The notes beneath the pieces were generated by a model, which did not search any database, was not told the origin of the DNA, and worked only from the letters and a program-made list of their open reading frames with translations. This document shows positions 1 through 5,908 of a stretch of 9,434 nt of DNA, one piece after another. How positions within the stretch are numbered: the first letter of the stretch is position 1; each line of letters starts with the position of its first letter. Source of the DNA: Clostridia bacterium (GTDB lineage: Bacteria > Bacillota_A > Clostridia > Lachnospirales > Lachnospiraceae); NCBI GenBank assembly GCA_012515365.1, contig JAAYYM010000770.1:1-9434 (forward strand), read 5' to 3'. Position numbers and translations under genes: made by a program.

Positions 1-705
1 TCCTGGATATATTTCTCTGATTCGTAAGCTTATGTATTTATACATTTTCTCCTTGGCTATGGTCCTAGCTGCTCGCCGCTTTTTTCCATCCGGGATGGCT
101 TTATGCAAATCATTCAAACGAAATTGCATAGCTCCGAGCACTACATCAGTACATTGCAATATTATATGATTACGCGAATCAACTTCTGCAATATCTTCTT
201 TTCGGATATGAATATTGGCATCTGCAAATTCCCTTTGGGACTGCAAATTATAGATAAAGTTTTTAAATTTATCCGCTTTTACTTTTGTATCGGGCAACTG
301 ATCAAGATATAATCTTAGATAGATTGGTTCGTTAGTATCATTTGAATATATCAAACCAAAACCGTGTTTAAGGAACTGATAATACAATAAGTAATATGAT
401 TCTTCAATCTGTTCACGCGTAAGTCCAACAGGTTGCCGGGCATTCTGAGTAAACATAATCCTTACCTTGATTTTTCCAGCTTCTATTAAATCAAAAAACA
501 GCTTAATCATCGCCTTATATTTTTCCAAATAAGCTGCCGATACTTTTGTCCACTTAATTTCCTGCAAGTTTAAGCGCTTTTTCTCTTCCTCCAATAGTTG
601 CCGTACTGTTTCAACATCCGTTGAACGTACTAAAGCTCCCCCATAGAAGTTGCTATAGTATTGGCCTTTTTGTACTGATTCATCAGTATAAATAATATAT
701 TGCAG
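1..705 (-). CDS. DUF3800 family protein, C-terminus cut by window edge, probable CTG start
   Basis: This frame is open from position 705 to the window edge (235 codons, no stop), so the C-terminus is missing. The product begins QYIIYTDES after the start codon, with D8 in the TDES motif. It continues with a Y-G-G-A-L segment near residue 21, LYLD (D135), and DSRNHIILQCTD followed by LGAM (D176, D187). That spacing of acidic residues, with a D-S-x-x near the end of the domain, is the DUF3800 (Pfam PF12686) pattern. The family is often placed near defence and mobile genes, and an RNase H-like metal-dependent fold has been suggested; the biochemical role is unsettled. A TGA lies four codons upstream of residue 2 in frame, and no ATG, GTG or TTG lies between it and the conserved N-terminus. 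The CTG at 705, 10 nt after GGGAGG, is therefore the best start; ATC at 708 is an alternative. It is the last gene of the accessory group, 117 bp after the 155-aa gene. Its base composition is AT-richer than the helicase gene (for example 15 G/C in 301-360). Family assignment is confident; function is not. Confidence 0.85.
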   Translation of the reverse strand, partial: MQYIIYTDESVQKGQYYSNFYGGALVRSTDVETVRQLLEEEKKRLNLQEIKWTKVSAAYLEKYKAMIKLFFDLIEAGKIKVRIMFTQNARQPVGLTREQIEESYYLLYYQFLKHGFGLIYSNDTNEPIYLRLYLDQLPDTKVKADKFKNFIYNLQSQREFADANIHIRKEDIAEVDSRNHIILQCTDVVLGAMQFRLNDLHKAIPDGKKRRAARTIAKEKMYKYISLRIREIYPG

Positions 706-715
706 GATAAATCAT

Positions 716-721
716 CCTCCC
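716..721 (-). promoter_or_regulatory. Shine-Dalgarno site GGGAGG for the DUF3800 gene
   Basis: The minus strand reads CCGGGAGGATGATTTATC and then CTG. The ATG touching the GGAGG cannot serve this gene: it opens a 10-codon frame ending in TGA at 683-685 and leaves no spacing for the ribosome. The next suitable codon in the DUF3800 frame is CTG at 703-705, 10 nt downstream. The site is reported because it decides an unusual start. Confidence 0.6.
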
Positions 722-765
722 GGCGCATTAAAGAAATAATGGCATGCGGTTCGATTAGTGTCATT

Positions 766-778
766 GGTTAAACTAACC
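766..778. repeat. Small inverted repeat GGTTA-AAC-TAACC upstream of the DUF3800 gene
   Basis: Two 5-bp arms (766-770 and 774-778) are separated by 3 bp, in the 117-bp gap between the 155-aa gene and the DUF3800 start. There is no T-run after it on either strand, so it does not look like a terminator. It could be an operator half-site pair. Arms this short can occur by chance. Confidence 0.3.
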
Positions 779-822
779 CGCTTGCTTTAAATTCCCAAGT
801 TATTAATTCAATGAATGCCACC

Positions 823-1290
823 CTAATATAACCGATTTGACGGAATCAACTCGGCATTATCGCGTCCGCCGCCCAATGAAAGTCGAAATGCCCGTTCACC
901 TTTTTTCCTGCTGAGGCTTAAAGAGTCTTTTCCGGCTCCTAGAATTTTTATTATTTCTTCCTTATGTAAAACCGCATATTGGCTTTTATTCAAAGGTTCA
1001 TCTCCACAAACCAATCCAAGCGACAGATGTCTATTATCATCAACATATTTTTTTAATTCACTTATGTCTTGCTCTGAAAAATTAAATTGCCAACTCATAT
1101 AACCATCTTTTGCCCCTTCGCGCCCTGTTGAACGGTATTTTACAAAAAGGCGAAAGTCTTTTTTGTCTGTTGTAAAGTCATAAACTTGCCGATCGTTACC
1201 TCCTTCAATCAGCATGGGACAAATGCCATTGTTAAACAGGGTTGAGAGCACCGCTCCATAGTAGAAATCTGCTTCTTTCATATTTGACAT
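823..1290 (-). CDS. Conserved-looking protein of unknown function, 155 aa
   Basis: I do not recognise this protein as a named family. It is a complete, soluble-looking protein with no signal peptide or membrane segment. A longer frame starts with TTG at 1311, but that codon lies upstream of the gene's own ribosome site. GGGAGG followed by AATCAAAA leads to the ATG at 1290, which I take as the start (MSNMKEADFYYG). Notable parts are an N-terminal helix with A-D-F-Y-Y-G (residues 7-12), a strand FRLFVKYRS (46-54), W-Q-F-N-F-S (67-72), LGLVCGDEPLN (91-101), an AVLHKEEI segment (106-113), and a basic end with GGGRDNAELIPSNRLY. The alternating strands around D38 and K51 recall small nuclease folds, but no PD-(D/E)xK or other catalytic signature is complete, so I do not claim one. 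It lies 104 bp after the winged-helix gene and 117 bp before the DUF3800 gene, on the same strand. An accessory role in the defence locus is inferred from position only. Confidence 0.72.
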   Translation of the reverse strand: MSNMKEADFYYGAVLSTLFNNGICPMLIEGGNDRQVYDFTTDKKDFRLFVKYRSTGREGAKDGYMSWQFNFSEQDISELKKYVDDNRHLSLGLVCGDEPLNKSQYAVLHKEEIIKILGAGKDSLSLSRKKGERAFRLSLGGGRDNAELIPSNRLY

Positions 1291-1394
1291 TTTTGATTCC
1301 TCCCTTTTCAATCAAATAATTGATAACAGCAACTTTACAAATTCACTATAAGATTCAGCAGTGTCTGTTAACATGTTCACAATTGGCATACTGT

Positions 1395-1988
1395 CTATGG
1401 CTCGTTTTCCAGGTATTTTCGTCCTTCATCACTGATTTCCCATATTCCCCGTGGAGAATTTTTTTTAAGCAAACCTTCATTGACCATAGCCTGGCGAGAC
1501 CATTGGGCAGTATTCCGCCAACGGATGGTATCGGGATCGGATGGCAAGGGGTTATAATCAACATCTTTGAGAATTCCTTGCATTCTTTTTTCCAACTCAT
1601 CCAGAACCTCCCGCATACTGGCTGATCCACCTTTATCCATAAGGACTTTTAACAACGGCACTCGAAACTCTTGTTCAGGAGTGCGCATTCCCCGCTGGAG
1701 CCTACCTAAACTACGCCGTTCTAAAATCTCTTGACTTATAGAAGATTCCACTGGTATATCTGCATCAACCTCTTCATTTGGAAATAGAACCTCCCATTTT
1801 CTTTGCAGTTGCAATACCTCTTCTCGAAAAGCGGTAATGGTTTGAGCTCGTTTTACCAGTTCACCTGCCTGAGTAAAATCCCATTCTTCCCAAGCATGGG
1901 CATTGTTTCTCCCCAACAATGAAACGCGGGTTTCAATCTCTTCCAGCAGCATTTCAAATGCCGCAGAAACATCATCTGGATTGCGCAC
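1395..1988 (-). CDS. Winged-helix protein resembling the Mrr N-terminal domain, no nuclease domain
   Basis: The 197-aa product has two parts. Residues 1-70 are charged and helical, probably coiled-coil (EMLLEEIETRV, then EEVLQLQRKWEVLF). After an acidic linker, residues 103-193 match the winged-helix domain found at the N-terminus of Mrr-type restriction proteins (Mrr_N). Its marks are TPEQEFRVPLLKVL, a helix-turn-helix with SMREVLDELEKRM, RWRNTAQWSRQAMVNEGLL, and a wing RGIWEISDEGRKYL. The Mrr catalytic PD-(D/E)xK domain is absent, so the protein may bind DNA or partners rather than cut. The start is GTG at 1988, 7 nt after GAGGAGG; an ATG overlapping it is in another frame, and a TAA closes the frame just upstream. 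It follows the DprA-like gene after 158 bp that contain a candidate promoter and a small inverted repeat. It could be a transcriptional regulator of the locus or a specificity/adaptor subunit. The domain call is fairly sure, the role is inference. Confidence 0.8.
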   Translation of the reverse strand: MRNPDDVSAAFEMLLEEIETRVSLLGRNNAHAWEEWDFTQAGELVKRAQTITAFREEVLQLQRKWEVLFPNEEVDADIPVESSISQEILERRSLGRLQRGMRTPEQEFRVPLLKVLMDKGGSASMREVLDELEKRMQGILKDVDYNPLPSDPDTIRWRNTAQWSRQAMVNEGLLKKNSPRGIWEISDEGRKYLENEP

Positions 1989-2006
1989 ATTTACCCCTCC
2001 TCGTTG

Positions 2007-2021
2007 TTACCTTTACGGTAA
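2007..2021. repeat. Inverted repeat TTACC-TTTAC-GGTAA upstream of the winged-helix gene
   Basis: Two 5-bp arms with a 5-bp centre lie in the likely 5' leader of the winged-helix gene, between the candidate promoter and the ribosome site. The adjoining bases extend it into GGTAATTAACC (2017-2027), itself nearly palindromic. As the gene downstream encodes a probable DNA-binding protein, an autoregulatory operator is possible. No T-run follows, so it is not a terminator. The arms are short and chance cannot be excluded. Confidence 0.3.
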
Positions 2022-2095
2022 TTAACCTCACTAACATAATCTGCCTATCCGCTTTATTTCTTTTTATTGTCCGCAGTAAACAATCATCAAAAAGA

Positions 2096-2125
2096 ATTGT
2101 AAAAACCAAATCCTAGACTGTCCAA
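2096..2125 (-). promoter_or_regulatory. Candidate sigma-A type promoter for the accessory gene group
   Basis: The minus strand carries TTGGAC at 2125-2120, an 18-bp spacer, and TACAAT at 2101-2096. The -10 box matches TATAAT at five of six positions; the -35 box is weaker. It lies in the 158-bp gap after the DprA-like gene and would give a leader of about 100 nt before the GTG start of the winged-helix gene. It would let the accessory genes be expressed separately from the three-gene core. Confidence 0.4.
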
Positions 2126-2146
2126 GAAAACCTCCCTTAGCCTTGG

Positions 2147-2608
2147 TCAAAGTAAGAAATGTTTCTTATCTTGATGATCCATAAGCAATCTTTCCAGCTG
2201 CCCTCCGGGGCTGGCGTATCCGATAACGATTTTATCGGCTATTTCAATCATCATCTGGTTGCGAATTCGGGCGGTCTCAATGGTTACATATTTTGTATCG
2301 GCATTAAATGGTGTGATGATAAGAAGTCGGCCTTCAGCCAGCGGAGACTTAAGTTCAGGCTCCAAGCGAGATTTCAATCCGCGGGCCAGAGCCAGAATGA
2401 TGGGTTGGGTTCCTTTGAGCAAATAGTGCAGCACATCTTTTTCCATTTGGCTGTGAAAACCACTGATCACGCAGCTGCCCGCATCCCGTTTTTGTACCGC
2501 CCAATCGTAACACTTTAGCACAGCTCTAGCAGGTACCCGGCGGCTGCAGAGGAATGCAGTTTTGGGTAAGGCCAGCAGTTTGTCGTTGCCCAAGGTGGCC
2601 TGTATCAT
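2147..2608 (-). CDS. Short DprA/SMF-like (SLOG superfamily) protein
   Basis: The 153-aa product is a single Rossmann-like domain related to the core of DprA/SMF, the protein that loads RecA on single-stranded DNA. Visible landmarks in order are a CVISGFHSQMEKDVL stretch (residues 46-60, like the DprA SG-x-A-x-G loop), ILALARG (71-77), GRLLIITPFN (93-102), ARIRN (113-117, equivalent to the DprA R-N motif), IADKIVIG (123-130), and a glycine turn with GGQLERLL (135-142). It lacks both the N-terminal SAM-like domain and the C-terminal winged helix of full DprA, which is usually twice this length or more. Related SLOG domains bind nucleotides or DNA, and several serve in conflict systems. Its ATG overlaps the methyltransferase stop (ATGA, 2605-2608), so the two are probably translationally coupled, with GAGG 7 nt ahead as ribosome site. 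I infer a sensor or DNA-binding subunit of the restriction-like core rather than a natural-competence factor. Confidence 0.82.
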   Translation of the reverse strand: MIQATLGNDKLLALPKTAFLCSRRVPARAVLKCYDWAVQKRDAGSCVISGFHSQMEKDVLHYLLKGTQPIILALARGLKSRLEPELKSPLAEGRLLIITPFNADTKYVTIETARIRNQMMIEIADKIVIGYASPGGQLERLLMDHQDKKHFLL

Positions 2609-5600
2609 GATTCTGCCTCATCCCCCTCCAGTTCCTTGCCCATGCGGTATTTAATATCGTAGTTGATTATGAAGTCTAGTTCTTCGGGGGTGAAGCCATA
2701 ATGTTGAGCTAGAATATTATCAACTTTGTCGATAATTGATTTAGATTTCTTTAAATAGTATTCGTCGTATTCTACAGTCCCCGAAGTCGCATATTGATAC
2801 ACTCTCCTTTGAGATTTTGCAATTAAGTCTTCCTCAAGTTCCTTTGAAGTTTTACGGAACTTGGCAATTGAATTTATTTTTACAAAACTAAACGGAAAAT
2901 TAGATATTTCCGGCTTGTTAAGATGATAACAATCAGAAATTGTAATCCACCATACATAAAATAGTGAACTACAAAACAGCCCCGAAGCAACATCAGAATA
3001 TTCTTCAGTTTGGAAGAATATTGCTTTAAGCTGATTTGTGACCTTTTCACCATCTCTCTCACTTTTAAAATATGGAATAAATGAATGCGATCTAATCCAA
3101 AATATTGGAGTATTATGATAATAGATTTGTTTATTACCTTGTTCATATTTAGAAATAACTGATTGGGTATTAATTTTGTTCAGAACCGCCAAATGTCTGG
3201 GATCCGATATTTTTGGAATTACATCATGATACTTAAACCCTTTTACTTCATTAAACTTAACCTGTTGGAATAAGGTGTCGCGTTCTTGGGCATACCATCT
3301 TAGATATTTTGTAGTGAATACACCAACTTTATGATTATCTACCAAAAAGATCGCCAACCTAAATCTGACTCCTGGGAACAAGATACTAGGGTGTGCATCA
3401 GCGCTAATGTTCATAATGAAATTACAGTTAAAACAGTTGTAAAAGTTTTTAACCAAAGGAGCCATTCTTGATGTACTATGACCACTCAAGGGTATTATCA
3501 TTCCGCATCTTGCTTTTTGATGAAGTAAAGTCTTTGTTCTTTCAAGAATGAAAGCATAAAGGTTTCCGCAACTACTCGTTAAATACCCGTAAATCTTGTA
3601 GTTTACAGTTTTAGATTCAACATACGGTGGATTCCCAATTATTACATCAAACCCTCCCCGGCCATGGATAATCTCATAGAATTCGGCAAACCAGTGGAAG
3701 GGCTGATGGGACTGCAGCCAATTTTCAAATTTCATAACAGTGGTTTGTTTGTGCAGGAGCATATTAAGATCATTATTTAGCAATGCCAGTCGTTCTTCCA
3801 ACTCTTCTTTGGCTTGGTGGAATTCCTGGTAGTTTTCCACTCCACCCAGTTGGATTTGCTTATAGCGATTAAACGCCATAGCAACCTGTTCGCAGCGATC
3901 CTTTAACTTTCCTGCATCATCATCAAAATCTAGCTGCCCGGAAAAAGCCTGGTCTATTTCCTTTTCGCTAGCATAGCCTATCAGGGTATTGCCGGTCCGA
4001 ATGTTGTAGTCTATATCCGGCAATGGCTCCAGTCCAAGGTTAGGCTTTTTATAGTTCGGTTCGACGGTGGCCACAAGTTTTAAGAAAAGCCTGAGCTTGG
4101 CTATCTCCACCGCTTCGTGCATTATATCTACGCCATAAAGGTTGTTTAGTATTATGCTCTTGTAAATAAAATACTCGCGATTTGGATGTTCAGGAGCTTT
4201 AACTTTTTCCAGTACCTCGGTAAAGTATTTATGCTTCCGGGGCTGCACTGCTAAGAATTCCTCCATGCGCTGCAGACAAGCTTCATAAAGTGGCTCCAAA
4301 ATGTTCATAGCGGCAAAAAGGAAAGCTCCCGAACCGCAGGTAGGATCTAATATAGAGACGGCTGATCTGGTTTTGCCGTCGCCAGCCAGGGATTTGTAAA
4401 AGTGGAGCAGGAAATCATTATCTTCACAATTTTCAATCACATCGCGTGCAAACTGACGGATATTCAGGTTAAAGGTAATGAAATCATTTATTGAGGTAAT
4501 TTCTCCATTCTCAATTTTGATCCTTACTTCCATATATCGCTTGCGGCGTTCAATCACTTCACGCCATATTTCAGTAGGCAGGGCTACTTCTGATGGCGCA
4601 GACCGGTTCCAGCAGCGCCGCTTCTCGACCAAATCAGACTGGTTCGGCTCCAGACCAGCCCAAATATCATCCGGCAGATCACCCCAGATATCTTCCGGAT
4701 CAACACCGAATTTTACTGCTTCATAAATATACGCGTCCCCGCTGTCTTTGAGCATTGACCAGATCCAGTTTCCAGAGGCAAAAGACGCCGGGCAATGCCG
4801 TTCCGTTTCATCGAATAAATACGGCAGAATGCAATTTTTGCCGATATAGTCCGTAATATCTTCTTTGGTATAATAAGCTCCCATCTGAGCGCGGTCATTG
4901 ATATATTTTTCAAAGATATAACCGATAACATCGGGATTAATATCCTTCCCTGAAGCAGTAACGCGGGTATCCAGATGCCAATTATACTCATCAAAGAAAG
5001 TAAATATGCGGGCAAAGGCCTGGTCGTCGATCTGAATATCAGGATTGGCTTTTTCCAGTTGGTGAACATTAAACAGGCCACCATTTAGATAGGGTATATT
5101 CCCTAATTCAGCTTTTAGTTCAGAACTATGAGCTGGAGCGCCCAATCCGTGATGGAAAAGGGCCAGCAGGAAATCTCGATAGAAAGAATAAAATTTATTC
5201 TTACCCTTCTTTTGCTGACATGCTTGCAGTTTATCGCGTAAATAGTTCTTGTTGTTATCGAGAAATCCTTTCTTTTGAATGAAATAGCAAAACATCAAGC
5301 GATTAAGCATCAGGGAGGCATACCATTCCTGATCGGATTGAGAATCTATACCTTCAATGAATCCCAGGAAGTTTTTATGTTCCTTTTTAAAAACCTCGTA
5401 AAATTTCTTGGTGACCTTTTCCCTGTTCTGCTGGAAGTTCTCCCGTACTTTGCCGGTAACATCAACGATGGTAATGTTCTCTTCTTCATCTAGGGTAAAA
5501 AAGAGGCCGGATGCCTTTTGATACAACAGTTCCGGTTCTTGTCCGTGATACCAGAGGCTTTCACTTATCTGAGGCGGTTTCCCTGATTCACGAAATACCC

Positions 5601-5907
5601 ACTGCCATAGCTGCGCTCTATGATCTTTGTCCAGGAATATGATAAGGTGCTCGCCATATAATCTGGAGATGGCCCGGTCAAGTTTCATGCGGACGCTATA
5701 ACTGGGAATTTTGCCCTTACTGTCCGGCCCGCAAACCAGAATGCGGAAACCACTTTTTTCTGCAACCGTATCCAAGGTGAAAGTAACATCGTCCAACTTG
5801 ACCAAATCCTGATGTTTTTTATAAGACCAGCCAAGGCGATTAAAAAGTCTGGTGAAATCAAATTCTTCAACGTATTGTTTAAATTGCTGTTTACTGATAT
5901 GAGCCAT
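2605..5907 (-). CDS. Eco57I/type IIG-like N6-adenine DNA methyltransferase
   Basis: The 1100-aa protein transfers a methyl group from S-adenosylmethionine to adenine N6 in DNA. The motif order is that of gamma-class enzymes: a YYTKEDI segment (345-351, motif X region), DPTCGSGAF (521-529, SAM-binding motif I), a NNLYGVDI segment followed by IAKLRLFL (motif II/III region, about 588-609), and GNPPYVES with catalytic NPPY at 759-762. About 170 residues separate the motif X region from motif I, more than in many type IIG enzymes. Residues 700-720 look coiled-coil. Residues about 770-1040 should hold the target-recognition region, and the C-terminus ends in a conserved-looking helical unit with YGFTPEELDFI. 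Residues 1-150 form an alpha/beta domain resembling nuclease-like N-termini of this superfamily, but I see no clear PD-(D/E)xK triad. Cleavage therefore probably depends on the PLD partner. It starts 1 nt after the helicase stop with GAGGG 7-8 nt upstream, and overlaps the next gene by 4 nt. The size is like type IIG and BREX PglX enzymes; no BREX partners are present here. Confidence 0.92.
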   Translation of the reverse strand: MAHISKQQFKQYVEEFDFTRLFNRLGWSYKKHQDLVKLDDVTFTLDTVAEKSGFRILVCGPDSKGKIPSYSVRMKLDRAISRLYGEHLIIFLDKDHRAQLWQWVFRESGKPPQISESLWYHGQEPELLYQKASGLFFTLDEEENITIVDVTGKVRENFQQNREKVTKKFYEVFKKEHKNFLGFIEGIDSQSDQEWYASLMLNRLMFCYFIQKKGFLDNNKNYLRDKLQACQQKKGKNKFYSFYRDFLLALFHHGLGAPAHSSELKAELGNIPYLNGGLFNVHQLEKANPDIQIDDQAFARIFTFFDEYNWHLDTRVTASGKDINPDVIGYIFEKYINDRAQMGAYYTKEDITDYIGKNCILPYLFDETERHCPASFASGNWIWSMLKDSGDAYIYEAVKFGVDPEDIWGDLPDDIWAGLEPNQSDLVEKRRCWNRSAPSEVALPTEIWREVIERRKRYMEVRIKIENGEITSINDFITFNLNIRQFARDVIENCEDNDFLLHFYKSLAGDGKTRSAVSILDPTCGSGAFLFAAMNILEPLYEACLQRMEEFLAVQPRKHKYFTEVLEKVKAPEHPNREYFIYKSIILNNLYGVDIMHEAVEIAKLRLFLKLVATVEPNYKKPNLGLEPLPDIDYNIRTGNTLIGYASEKEIDQAFSGQLDFDDDAGKLKDRCEQVAMAFNRYKQIQLGGVENYQEFHQAKEELEERLALLNNDLNMLLHKQTTVMKFENWLQSHQPFHWFAEFYEIIHGRGGFDVIIGNPPYVESKTVNYKIYGYLTSSCGNLYAFILERTKTLLHQKARCGMIIPLSGHSTSRMAPLVKNFYNCFNCNFIMNISADAHPSILFPGVRFRLAIFLVDNHKVGVFTTKYLRWYAQERDTLFQQVKFNEVKGFKYHDVIPKISDPRHLAVLNKINTQSVISKYEQGNKQIYYHNTPIFWIRSHSFIPYFKSERDGEKVTNQLKAIFFQTEEYSDVASGLFCSSLFYVWWITISDCYHLNKPEISNFPFSFVKINSIAKFRKTSKELEEDLIAKSQRRVYQYATSGTVEYDEYYLKKSKSIIDKVDNILAQHYGFTPEELDFIINYDIKYRMGKELEGDEAES
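2790..3630. other. AT-rich block covering the predicted target-recognition region of the methyltransferase
   Basis: Composition drops sharply just downstream of the NPPY codons (3633-3622). Hand counts give 27 G/C in the 120 bases 3061-3180 (about 23%) and 17 of 60 in 2881-2940. By contrast there are 31 of 60 in 3661-3720, on the other side of the boundary, and 24 of 60 in 2641-2700 at the gene's end. The block corresponds to residues about 760-1040, where recognition domains of this family normally sit. The reading frame is intact throughout. Replacement of the recognition domain by recombination is the likely cause; the edges given are approximate. Confidence 0.6.
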
Positions 5908-5908
5908 C

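Noticed and set aside
635..764. Small minus-strand frame MTLIEPHAIISLMRREDD... overlapping the DUF3800 start
   Set aside because: It has no ribosome site and overlaps the DUF3800 N-terminus in another frame; the DUF3800 frame is clearly the coding one.
1291..1311. TTG start at 1311 adding seven residues to the 155-aa protein
   Set aside because: The added codons contain the GGGAGG ribosome site that serves the ATG at 1290, so translation should begin at 1290.
1355..1630. 91-codon minus-strand frame inside the winged-helix gene
   Set aside because: It overlaps a gene with a recognisable domain and shows no family features of its own; it is an out-of-frame shadow.
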